A stretch of 12,010 nt of DNA from an uncultured Bacteroidales bacterium (GTDB lineage: Bacteria > Bacteroidota > Bacteroidia > Bacteroidales > FEN-979), in the NCBI GenBank assembly GCA_903928285.1, contig CAIYQH010000365.1:1-12010 (forward strand), written 5' to 3'. Below are positions 1-7,670 of the stretch, in pieces. The translations under genes were made by a program, and so were the position numbers. Numbering within the stretch: the first letter of the stretch is position 1; each line of letters begins with the position of its first letter. The notes under the pieces are model-generated. The model saw only the letters and a program-made list of their open reading frames with translations, had not been told where the DNA came from and did not search any database.

Positions 1-1323
1 GTTTCGGCTGCCATGGATACGGTAACCGAATCCCGCATGGCCATTGCCATGGCGCAGGAAGGCGGAATCGGCGTTTTACACAAGAACATGTCGATCGAAG
101 ATCAGGCGTTGCAGGTACGAAAGGTTAAACGTGCCGAAAACGGGATGATCCTTCAACCCGTAACCCTCCGTGAAAATGCTCTCGTGGGCGATGCCCTGGC
201 GATGATGAAGGAATTCAGCATCGGGGGAATCCCCGTCACCAACGCCAATAACGAACTGGTTGGTATCGTGACCAACCGCGACCTGCGTTTCGAGCGCGAC
301 CATATGAGACCCGTAACGGAGGTGATGACCAAAAAGGTCATCACCATCAGCGAGTTCACCGATTTCGAGCAGGCTGAGGCAATTCTGCAGCAGCACAAAA
401 TTGAAAAGCTCCCGGTTGTCGATAAACAAAACAAGCTGATCGGACTGATCACCTACAAAGATATCCTGAAGGTCAAGGCACGGCCGAACGCCTGCAAGGA
501 CAGCCTCGGACGGTTACGCGTGGCAGCTGGCGTGGGTGTTACAGCCGATACCCTTGAGCGGGTTGCCGCCCTGGTACGTGAAAATGTGGATGCCATCGTG
601 ATCGACACGGCGCACGGACATTCGCGCGGGGTGATGGAGATGGCAAAAAGGGTTAAAACAGCCTATCCCGACGTGGACCTGATCATCGGGAATATCGGTA
701 CGGCCGATGCCGCCAGGGATCTTGCCAAGCTCGGTGTTGACGGGGTAAAGATCGGGATCGGTCCCGTATCGATCTGTACTACCCGCATCATTGCCGGGAT
801 CGGCGTTCCGCAGTTGTCGGCAATCTATGACGTTACAGCTGCGCTGAAAGGCAGCGGAATCCCAGCTATTGCTGATGGCGGGATCAGATATACAGGCGAC
901 ATAGTCAAAGCGCTGGCAGGCGGAGCTCATTCGATCATGGCAGGCTCTTTGTTCGCCGGTGTGGATGAGTCGCCGGGCGCAACTGTTATCTTTGAAGGGC
1001 GCAAATTTAAGACATACCGTGGCATGGGATCCATTGAAGCCATGCAGCAGGGTTCCAAAGACCGCTACTTCCAGGATGTGGAGGACGACATCAAGAAGCT
1101 TGTGCCGGAAGGTATTGTCGGCAGGGTTCCCTACAAGGGTTCGCTTTCTGAGGTAATCTATCAGATGGTTGGGGGCCTTAAGGCCGGCATGGGTTATACT
1201 GGGTCGCAGACCATCAGTAACCTGCAACAGGCCAAGTTTATCAAGATTACTGCAGCCGGTGTTGCCGAAAGCCATCCGCACGATGTGACCATCATCAGCG
1301 AAGCGCCCAATTACAGCCGGTAA
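1..1323 (+). CDS. guaB: IMP dehydrogenase, N terminus cut off by window edge
   Basis: Cytoplasmic enzyme oxidising IMP to XMP with NAD+, the committed step of guanine nucleotide synthesis. The frame is open from base 1 and begins inside the conserved VSAAMDTVTE segment, so the Met codon at 13 is internal and roughly 50 N-terminal residues are missing. Two tandem CBS domains (Bateman module) lie at about 160-300 and 312-475, inserted in the TIM barrel. Also visible are the NAD-site DTAHGHS (604-624), the catalytic Cys codon (775-777) in the loop SICTTR, the IADGGIRYTGD phosphate segment, the flap RVPYKG with Arg (1123-1125) and Tyr (1132-1134), and the C-terminal ESHPHDV and EAPNYS. The oddity is GPVSICTT where the family signature has GPGSICTT. 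The enzyme identity is secure. Confidence 0.97.
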   Translation, partial: VSAAMDTVTESRMAIAMAQEGGIGVLHKNMSIEDQALQVRKVKRAENGMILQPVTLRENALVGDALAMMKEFSIGGIPVTNANNELVGIVTNRDLRFERDHMRPVTEVMTKKVITISEFTDFEQAEAILQQHKIEKLPVVDKQNKLIGLITYKDILKVKARPNACKDSLGRLRVAAGVGVTADTLERVAALVRENVDAIVIDTAHGHSRGVMEMAKRVKTAYPDVDLIIGNIGTADAARDLAKLGVDGVKIGIGPVSICTTRIIAGIGVPQLSAIYDVTAALKGSGIPAIADGGIRYTGDIVKALAGGAHSIMAGSLFAGVDESPGATVIFEGRKFKTYRGMGSIEAMQQGSKDRYFQDVEDDIKKLVPEGIVGRVPYKGSLSEVIYQMVGGLKAGMGYTGSQTISNLQQAKFIKITAAGVAESHPHDVTIISEAPNYSR

Positions 1324-1411
1324 CAGGATTTTAAACCAATAATATTTTCAAATAAAATTAATTAGGATTCTTGTCGTTACTCTAAATGTTGAACTAAAAT
1401 ACCATTAAAAC

Positions 1412-3403
1412 ATGAATAGCCTGAAAGGAAAAATTGTACTGTCGCTTTTATTACTCGTCTCGTTTATTACGGCAACCGCCCAGGTTAAAAATGACGAAGT
1501 GCTCATGACCATTGCCGGGAAGCCGGTGAAGGTGGGGGAATTTATGAATATTTACCAGAAAAATAATGTCAAGGGAGAGTCTATTGATAAAAAATCATTG
1601 GATGAATACCTTGATCTGTTCATCAATTTCAAACTGAAGGTCAGACAGGCCGAGGAACTCGGGCTTGATACCGTCAGTTCTTTCCGCAATGAACTTAACG
1701 GTTACCGCGATCAGCTTGCAAAACCCTATTTTACCGATGAAGCGACCCTCAATCATCTGATCCAGGAGGCCTATGAACGCGGGAAAACCGAACTCCGCGC
1801 CAGCCATATCTTTTTCAGGCTGAAACCTGAACCCACCCCTGAAGATACCCTTGCTGCCTACAACAAGGCGATGTCGGTCAGGGAAAAACTGTTAAAGGGC
1901 GAATCGTTTGAAGCGCTGGCAACGGAATTCTCTGAAGATCCATCAGCCAAGGACCGCGAAGCCAACCAGCAACACCCTTTCCTGAAGGGCAACCATGGGG
2001 ATCTTGGCTTTTTTGCCGTCTTTGACATGGTCTATCCGTTTGAAAACGGCGCCTATAATACCGAAGTCGGGAAGGTCTCCGACCTGGTACATACCGAATA
2101 TGGCTATCACCTGATCAAAGTGACCGCACGCCGGCCGGCATTGGGGAAGGTTACCGTTGCCCATATCTTTATGGGGATTCCCAAAACCGCTACCAGCGAG
2201 GATTCTGCCCGGGTTCACAAGCGTATCGATTCCGTTTACCAGCGTTTGGTGAACGGAGGGAACTTTGAGGAGCTGGTAAAGGCCAATTCCGAAGATAAAG
2301 GCTCGGCCGCTAAGGGTGGCGTGTTGCCCGCCTTCGGCGTAAACAGGATGGTTCCTGAATTCGTGGATGCCATCTATTCACTGAATAATGTCGGCGATTA
2401 TACCAAACCTATCCTTACTCCCTATGGCTGGCATATCGTTAAACTGATCGAGAAAAAAACCACCAAGACCCTTGATGAGGAAAAGGCAGAATTAAAGCAA
2501 AAGGTCATTAAAGACAGCCGCGGAAACCAGACCCGCGCGGTTGTGCTTGCCCGGATCCGTAAGGATTACCCGGTAACCGACAACCAGGAGGCCCTGAAAG
2601 ATTTCTACAAAGTGGTTACCGACAGCATCTTTTTCGGGAAATGGCAGGCGTCACAGGCTAAGGATCTTACAAAGGTGCTCTGCAAGGTTGGCAACATGTC
2701 CTTTTTACAAAAGGATTTTGCCGACTTCCTTGCCACAAACCAGCATAAACAGGATAAAATGAAGATCGACTATTATGTAAACAAACAGTATGCCGAGTTT
2801 GTTGATGAAAGCCTGCTGAAATGGGAAAATTCACAGCTTGAGTCGAAGTACCCGGAATTCAAGGCACTGATGACCGAATACCGCGACGGGATCCTCCTCT
2901 TTGACCTTACCGACCAGAAAGTATGGTCAAAAGCGGTTAAAGATACCGTGGGCCTCAAGGACTTTTACCAGAAAAACAAGAACAACTACATGTGGGAAAA
3001 CCGCCTTGATGCCAGTATCTATACTGTCAAGGATGCCAAAATAGTTCAGAAGGTAAAGAACTTTATCCAGTCGGGATTATCCGATACCGATCTGCTGAAG
3101 GAGATCAATGGCGATACATTGAAAATACTGACCATTGAAACCGCCAAATTCAGCCACAAGGAAAACAAGGTGATCGACACGATCGCATGGGTTCCCGGTA
3201 TGTCGCACGATATTGTCAGCAATGGTACCACCGTATTTGTCAACGTCAGAAAGGTGCTGAAACCTGAAGTGAAGGAACTTCACGAAGCACGCGGGCTCAT
3301 CACGGCCGACTACCAGAATTTCCTTGAAAAAGAATGGATACTTTCATTGAGAGCCAAATACCCGGTAGAGGTCAAACGGGATGTGCTTGCAAAAATTAAA
3401 TAG
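1412..3403 (+). CDS. Exported peptidylprolyl isomerase with two parvulin domains
   Basis: Predicted periplasmic folding catalyst/chaperone of the PpiC/SurA class, 663 residues. Residues 1-23 form a signal peptide with a probable cut at TA-Q, common in Bacteroidota. An N-terminal helical SurA-like part (about 25-125) is followed by parvulin domain 1 (about 127-238; ASHIFF, GDLGFF, YGYHLIKV) and parvulin domain 2 (about 246-346; VAHIFMG, KGGVLPAFG, YGWHIVKL). Both domains keep the two histidines typical of active parvulins. Domain 1 has an insertion of about 14 residues before the GDLG strand. The remaining 317 or so residues match no domain I recognise, though their helical, charged character resembles the C-terminal part of other multi-domain PPIases. 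It begins 88 bases after guaB and is followed 6 bases later by a lipoprotein gene, so it probably starts a chaperone operon. Confidence 0.9.
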   Translation: MNSLKGKIVLSLLLLVSFITATAQVKNDEVLMTIAGKPVKVGEFMNIYQKNNVKGESIDKKSLDEYLDLFINFKLKVRQAEELGLDTVSSFRNELNGYRDQLAKPYFTDEATLNHLIQEAYERGKTELRASHIFFRLKPEPTPEDTLAAYNKAMSVREKLLKGESFEALATEFSEDPSAKDREANQQHPFLKGNHGDLGFFAVFDMVYPFENGAYNTEVGKVSDLVHTEYGYHLIKVTARRPALGKVTVAHIFMGIPKTATSEDSARVHKRIDSVYQRLVNGGNFEELVKANSEDKGSAAKGGVLPAFGVNRMVPEFVDAIYSLNNVGDYTKPILTPYGWHIVKLIEKKTTKTLDEEKAELKQKVIKDSRGNQTRAVVLARIRKDYPVTDNQEALKDFYKVVTDSIFFGKWQASQAKDLTKVLCKVGNMSFLQKDFADFLATNQHKQDKMKIDYYVNKQYAEFVDESLLKWENSQLESKYPEFKALMTEYRDGILLFDLTDQKVWSKAVKDTVGLKDFYQKNKNNYMWENRLDASIYTVKDAKIVQKVKNFIQSGLSDTDLLKEINGDTLKILTIETAKFSHKENKVIDTIAWVPGMSHDIVSNGTTVFVNVRKVLKPEVKELHEARGLITADYQNFLEKEWILSLRAKYPVEVKRDVLAKIK

Positions 3404-3409
3404 CGTCCA

Positions 3410-4249
3410 TTGAATAAAACACTTATTTTCCTCCTGATCCTTGTTACCTCCTGCTCCACTTTTTTCAAAAAAAAAACAGAGCGGGTTTTAGCAAGGGTTT
3501 ACAATGACTATCTTTATGAATCGGATGTAAAAGGGATCGTAACCCCCGGCACACTGGCAAAGGACAGCATTGTGATTACACGCGGTTTCATTGAAAACTG
3601 GATCCGTCAGCGGCTAATCCTGCAGCAGGCCCAGAAAAACCTGACCAGTTCACAGCTGGATTTTACGAAACAGCTCGAAAACTACAAGAATTCGCTGACG
3701 ATCTATGAATATGAAAATGCACTGGTCAGGCAAACCCTGGATACCCTGGTTACCGATGAGGAGATCCAGAATTATTATGATGCCAACCAGCAGAACTTTC
3801 TGCTGAAGGATAATATTGTGCAGATCCAGTATGTAAAACTACCGAAACAATCAGCCTATTCGAAACAGGTTAAAAAACTCTTGAGTTCTGATAACCAGGA
3901 TGATAAAAACAAACTGGCCGATCTTTGTGAAAAACAGGCATCCGATTACTTCCTGGATAATCAGAATTGGCTGTTATTCAGCGATTTGCTAAAGCAGATT
4001 CCCATTAAATCCTATAATCAGGAAGATTTCCTGAAAAATCACAGGGAGCTTGAATATCAGGATTCGCTGTTTGTTTACCTTGTAAGGTTTAAGGATTTCA
4101 AGATCAAGGAATCCACCTCGCCGCTGAGTTTTGAAAAACAGAGAATCCGCGATATCATCCTGAACAAACGGAAGATTGAACTGATCAGCCGGATGCAGGA
4201 TTTTATCTTTGCCAATGCACAAAAGAAAAATGTTTTTGAGATCTATTAA
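3410..4249 (+). CDS. Lipoprotein, degenerate SurA/PPIase-like chaperone
   Basis: A 279-residue predicted lipoprotein. I infer a TTG start at 3410, six bases after the previous stop: it supplies the whole signal sequence, and no ATG lies nearby in frame. The signal peptide ends in the lipobox VTSC with Cys15 as the lipidated residue. The helical, charged body resembles the N-terminal chaperone module of PpiC/SurA proteins (VLARVYNDYLYESDVKG, then ENWIRQRLILQQAQ). The segment IVQIQYVKLPK sits where a parvulin would have its SHIL strand but lacks the histidine, and no GGDLG or GYHLIK motif follows. It is therefore probably a non-catalytic chaperone-like partner of the two flanking isomerases. 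The exact family is uncertain; the position between two PPIase genes is the best clue. A 10-A tract lies just after the lipobox. Confidence 0.82.
   Translation: MNKTLIFLLILVTSCSTFFKKKTERVLARVYNDYLYESDVKGIVTPGTLAKDSIVITRGFIENWIRQRLILQQAQKNLTSSQLDFTKQLENYKNSLTIYEYENALVRQTLDTLVTDEEIQNYYDANQQNFLLKDNIVQIQYVKLPKQSAYSKQVKKLLSSDNQDDKNKLADLCEKQASDYFLDNQNWLLFSDLLKQIPIKSYNQEDFLKNHRELEYQDSLFVYLVRFKDFKIKESTSPLSFEKQRIRDIILNKRKIELISRMQDFIFANAQKKNVFEIY
3460..3476 (+). repeat. T6-C-A10 homopolymer tract in lipoprotein gene
   Basis: Six T, one C and ten A residues lie consecutively within codons 17-23 of the lipoprotein gene, three residues downstream of the lipidated Cys and encoding Phe-Phe-Lys-Lys-Lys. A10 is the longest homopolymer I noticed in the window. 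Runs of this length are prone to replication or transcriptional slippage. Any single-base change here would frameshift nearly the whole mature protein. Confidence 0.9.
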
Positions 4250-4276
4250 TGGGAAATAATCCCAAAATTATAAACG

Positions 4277-5635
4277 ATGAAAATTCTCCGCTTCTTACTG
4301 ATTTTAATATTTCTTGTCTCGGCAGTCATCATGCCCAAGCCGGCCCGCTCCCAGAACGATACCATCGTGGATGGTCTGGTGGCTGTTGTTGGTGGAAATG
4401 TGATTCTGAAATCCGATATCGAGAATCAATACCTGCAGGTCCGCAGCCAGGGAAATATCCTGGGAACAGCCACGAAACTGAAATGCCAGATCTTTGAAAA
4501 CCTGATGCTGCAGAAACTGTTGCTTCACCAGGCGCAGGTTGACAGTGTCAAGATCTCCGATACCCAGGTTGAAATGGAAATGGACCGGAGGATGCGTTAT
4601 TTTATCTCCCAGGCAGGCACACCCGAGCGGCTGGAGGAACATTTCGGGAAGTCGCTCCTTGAGATAAAGAATGATTTCCGGGATATGATCAAAGAGACGA
4701 TGCTGACCGATGAAGAGCAGCGGAAGATCACCAAGGATGCCTCGATCACGCCATCGGAGGTGAAATCCTATTTTAAGAAACTTCCCAAGGACAGTATTCC
4801 CCTGATCAACTCGGAACTGGAGATCGGCATGATCATTAAGCAGCCCGAAATCGGTGATGCTGAGAAGCAGGTTGTCAGGGATAAATTAAAGGGATTCAGG
4901 GAGAGGTTTGCCAAGGGAGATGATTTCAGTACGCTTGCGGTCCTTTATTCCGAAGACCCGGGCTCTTCCAAGCAGGGGGGCGAACTCGGCATGTTCAAGA
5001 GAGGCGAGATGCGCCCTGAATTTGAAGCGGCAGCCTTCAAGCTGAAACCAGGAGAGGTTTCTGACATAGTGGAAACAGAGGACGGCTTTCATCTCATCCA
5101 GATGATTGAACGTCGTGGGGAATATATCAATGTAAGGCATATCCTCCTTCAACCGAAAGTATCGTTGGTAAATCTGACCAAGGCAAAGGTTGTTCTCGAC
5201 AGCGTGGCTACACAAATTGAAAAAAAGAAGATGACCTTCGACCAGGCTGTAGTTTATTATTCTGATGATCCCGGGAAGAACAGCGGCGGACTGATGGTCA
5301 ATCCCGTGACCGGGAACAGCAAGTTCGAGACCAGTCAGATCGATGCCAAGGTATTCTTTGTCATCGACAAACTGAAGGTCGGGGATCTCTCGGCCCCGGT
5401 ACTGACCACCGAACGGGGAAAGCAGGACTACCGGATCTATTATCTTAAATCGCGCACCAGTCCGCACAAGGCGAACCTTGAACAAGACTATGCCAGGATC
5501 CAGGAGGTGGCGCTGGAAAAGAAGAAAAACACCATGGTGGATGACTGGATCACAACAAAGCTGAAAAAAACCTATGTGGCCATCATGGGCGATTTCACCC
5601 AATGTACCTTCCAGCGTAAATGGATTAAAAACTAA
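4277..5635 (+). CDS. surA: SurA-like periplasmic chaperone/peptidylprolyl isomerase
   Basis: A 452-residue predicted periplasmic chaperone for outer-membrane protein precursors. The signal peptide spans residues 1-25 with a probable cut at ARS-Q. The SurA N-terminal module follows (about 27-170; VDGLVAVVGGNVILKSDIENQY is the characteristic opening). Parvulin-like domain 1 (about 178-280) contains KQGGELGMFKRGEM and EDGFHLIQ, and domain 2 (about 285-393) contains VRHILL and NSGGL. Domain 1 has Gly184 where the first parvulin histidine is expected but keeps His272. Domain 2 keeps His288 but has Ile387 where the last histidine is expected, so neither domain has the full pair. ATG start at 4277, 27 bases after the lipoprotein stop. 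It lies with two other exported chaperone-like genes, consistent with a shared outer-membrane assembly role. The symbol is by domain architecture, not proven orthology. Confidence 0.88.
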   Translation: MKILRFLLILIFLVSAVIMPKPARSQNDTIVDGLVAVVGGNVILKSDIENQYLQVRSQGNILGTATKLKCQIFENLMLQKLLLHQAQVDSVKISDTQVEMEMDRRMRYFISQAGTPERLEEHFGKSLLEIKNDFRDMIKETMLTDEEQRKITKDASITPSEVKSYFKKLPKDSIPLINSELEIGMIIKQPEIGDAEKQVVRDKLKGFRERFAKGDDFSTLAVLYSEDPGSSKQGGELGMFKRGEMRPEFEAAAFKLKPGEVSDIVETEDGFHLIQMIERRGEYINVRHILLQPKVSLVNLTKAKVVLDSVATQIEKKKMTFDQAVVYYSDDPGKNSGGLMVNPVTGNSKFETSQIDAKVFFVIDKLKVGDLSAPVLTTERGKQDYRIYYLKSRTSPHKANLEQDYARIQEVALEKKKNTMVDDWITTKLKKTYVAIMGDFTQCTFQRKWIKN

Positions 5636-5646
5636 AGAGCCAAATC

Positions 5647-6615
5647 ATGCAGTTTTCGTCGGATGTTCAGGCAGTTGATGCACTTGTTGAAAAATATTCC
5701 CTGTTAAAAGCTGAAATTTCCAAGGTTATTGTAGGGCAGGATGCGGTGGTGAAAAATCTGTTGATTGCCATCTTCTGCAAGGGACATTGTCTGCTGGTCG
5801 GCGTGCCCGGTTTGGCAAAGACGCTGATGGTGAATACCTTATCGCAGGCGCTCGGGTTGAGTTATCACCGGATTCAGTTTACCCCCGACCTGATGCCTTC
5901 CGATATCATCGGCACCGAGATACTTGATGAAAACCGCCATTTCAGGTTCATCAAGGGACCTGTTTTTGCCAATATCATCCTGGCGGATGAGATTAACCGG
6001 ACTCCGCCAAAAACGCAATCCGCATTATTGGAAGCCATGCAGGAAAAGGCAGTTACGGTTGCAGGTACCAGTTACCATCTTGAAGAGCCCTTTTTCGTTC
6101 TGGCCACTCAGAATCCCATTGAGCAGGAGGGAACCTATCCGTTGCCGGAAGCCCAGCTTGACCGCTTTATGTTCAACATCTGGCTGGATTATCCCTCCTT
6201 TGAGGAGGAGATCCGGATTGTCAAGGCAACCACGACCGAAAAAACTGTTTTACCTTCGGTCGTGTTAACCTCCGAGGAGATCCTTTTTTTTCAAAACCTG
6301 ATCCGGAAGGTCCCGGTTCCCGACAATGTATTCCATTATGCGGTCAACCTGGTCTCCCTCACTCGTCCCAGGCAAGGTAAAACCAAATCATGGGCCAACG
6401 ATTACCTGACCTGGGGCGCCGGTCCAAGGGCGTCGCAATATCTCATCCTGGGGGCCAAATGTCATGCCGTTCTCAACGGAAAGTATTCACCCGATATCGA
6501 AGATGTAAGGGCAGTTGCCACATCCGTTTTACGGCACCGTATCGTCCGAAACTATAAAGCGGAAGCAGAAGGAGTAAGAGTGGAAGATATCATCAACCAT
6601 TTTTTAGCTGAGTAG
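5647..6615 (+). CDS. MoxR-family AAA+ ATPase
   Basis: A 322-residue cytoplasmic AAA+ ATPase of the MoxR branch; members act as chaperone-like motors that typically work with von Willebrand A-domain proteins in complex maturation or envelope stress. Walker A is GVPGLAKT (52-59), Walker B is IILADEINR with Asp114/Glu115, the sensor-1 Asn is 156 in ATQNP, and LDRF at 171-174 holds an Arg at the usual arginine-finger position. The family hallmarks FTPDLMPSDIIGTE and EQEGTYPLPEAQ are present. ATG at 5647, 11 bases after surA, so probably cotranscribed with the chaperone genes. In many Bacteroidota the next genes are DUF58 and BatA/BatB-type proteins; here the next gene encodes a Pst-type binding protein, so any partner must lie elsewhere. 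Confidence 0.94.
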   Translation: MQFSSDVQAVDALVEKYSLLKAEISKVIVGQDAVVKNLLIAIFCKGHCLLVGVPGLAKTLMVNTLSQALGLSYHRIQFTPDLMPSDIIGTEILDENRHFRFIKGPVFANIILADEINRTPPKTQSALLEAMQEKAVTVAGTSYHLEEPFFVLATQNPIEQEGTYPLPEAQLDRFMFNIWLDYPSFEEEIRIVKATTTEKTVLPSVVLTSEEILFFQNLIRKVPVPDNVFHYAVNLVSLTRPRQGKTKSWANDYLTWGAGPRASQYLILGAKCHAVLNGKYSPDIEDVRAVATSVLRHRIVRNYKAEAEGVRVEDIINHFLAE

Positions 6616-6688
6616 TCTATTATTTTTTCTCCGCTGCCTATGGAATCAACAGAATGATTTAACTTTACTTGGTCAAAACCATAAACCG

Positions 6689-7669
6689 ATGAAAATTAAG
6701 AGCCTGATATTTGCTTTGATCCTGATTGCCGGGCTATTCTCGTCTATCATTTTTCCATCCTGTAACCAGCCTGGGCAGCATACCGCGGGAGGTGATACGC
6801 TTAAGGGGAAGATCACCATTTCCGGCGCCTTTGCCCTTTATCCCCTGGTGGTAAAATGTGCCGAAGTCTTTCAGAAGCTGCATCCGCATGTCACCATCAA
6901 TGTATCGGCTGGTGGCGCGGGCAAAGGGATGACCGACGCCCTCAACAAAATGGTTGACCTCGGAATGTATTCCAAAGCGGTGAGCCTGGAGGAACAAGCA
7001 AGGGGAGCCTGGTGGATCGCCATTGCGAAAGATGCCGTGCTGCCAACCATCAATGCCAATAACCCTGTTTTGGCCGACCTTAAGACCAGGGGACTGACAA
7101 AGCAGAAATTCTATGATATCTTTATCAGCGGCAATATTAAAACGTGGGGCCAGGCTGTCGGAAATACTTCAAAAGTAGATTTGCAGGTCTTTACCCGTTC
7201 CGATGCCTGCGGAGCAGCCGATATGTGGGCAAAATACCTGAACAACAAGAAACAGGAGGATATCCTGGGACTGGGTGTTAACGGCGATCCGGGGGTGGCT
7301 GATGCGGTAAGAAAGAATGTTGAAGCCATCGGTTACAACAACCTTGGGTTCGTTTACGAAATGCAGACCAGGAAAATTTACCAGGGTCTCGCTGTTATCC
7401 CCATCGACATTAACGGCAATGGTAAAATCGACCCGGAGGAGAATTTTTACGACAACATTGATATGGTGATGAAGGCCATCAATGATGGCAGATATCCCTC
7501 CCCGCCTGCCCGTGATCTGTATCTGGTCTCCGGGGGCAAACCCACCAATAAACTGGTTTTGAATTTCCTGCAATGGCTGCTTTCGGATGGTCAGAAGTTT
7601 GTCAACGAAGCGGGTTACGTTACCATCAAGCCGGAACAGGTCACTGCAGAATTGCAAAAGCTGAAATAG
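6689..7669 (+). CDS. pstS: PstS-like ABC transporter substrate-binding protein
   Basis: A 326-residue exported solute-binding protein of the PstS/PBP-like superfamily, inferred to capture phosphate or a related oxyanion for the permease encoded next. The hydrophobic N terminus runs to FPSC with Cys25 as likely lipidation site, though F-P-S is not an ideal lipobox. Recognisable PstS segments are ISGAFALYPL, SAGGAGKGM, VDLGMYS, TRSDACGAADMW and GYNNLGFVYEM. Compared by eye with E. coli PstS from memory, Arg135 corresponds to Arg170 and Gly140 to Gly175, but Asp56, Ser139 and Thr141 correspond to Ser95, Cys174 and Ala176. Residues 240-251 form an EF-hand-like loop, DxNxNGxIDxxE. It starts 73 bases after moxR and ends one base before pstC. 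Phosphate specificity is plausible but not assured. Confidence 0.85.
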   Translation: MKIKSLIFALILIAGLFSSIIFPSCNQPGQHTAGGDTLKGKITISGAFALYPLVVKCAEVFQKLHPHVTINVSAGGAGKGMTDALNKMVDLGMYSKAVSLEEQARGAWWIAIAKDAVLPTINANNPVLADLKTRGLTKQKFYDIFISGNIKTWGQAVGNTSKVDLQVFTRSDACGAADMWAKYLNNKKQEDILGLGVNGDPGVADAVRKNVEAIGYNNLGFVYEMQTRKIYQGLAVIPIDINGNGKIDPEENFYDNIDMVMKAINDGRYPSPPARDLYLVSGGKPTNKLVLNFLQWLLSDGQKFVNEAGYVTIKPEQVTAELQKLK

Positions 7670-7670
7670 G

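Noticed and set aside
514..1281. 255-residue open frame antisense to guaB
   Set aside because: A shadow of a well-conserved gene; the composition is His/Cys-rich nonsense and no family is recognisable.
1324..1411. Promoter or terminator between guaB and the first PPIase gene
   Set aside because: The stretch is AT-rich, but I found neither a hairpin with a T-run nor a convincing paired -33/-7 motif.
4249..4497. Open frame on + starting with an ATG overlapping the lipoprotein stop
   Set aside because: It lies mostly inside the SurA-like gene in another frame, is Trp/Cys/Arg rich with no recognisable motif, and the SurA-like signal peptide beginning at 4277 explains the region.
4886..5602. 238-residue open frame antisense to surA
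   Set aside because: A long antisense shadow without motifs, fully within a confidently assigned gene.
6284..6291. T8 run in the MoxR gene as a phase-variation tract
   Set aside because: Shorter than the A10 tract, in a cytoplasmic housekeeping-type ATPase with no reason to switch; probably codon chance in Leu-Phe-Phe.
6616..6688. Promoter before pstS
   Set aside because: TAACTTTA at 6660-6667 loosely resembles a Bacteroidota -7 element, but no TTTG lies at the expected upstream distance and no Pho-box-like repeat is visible.
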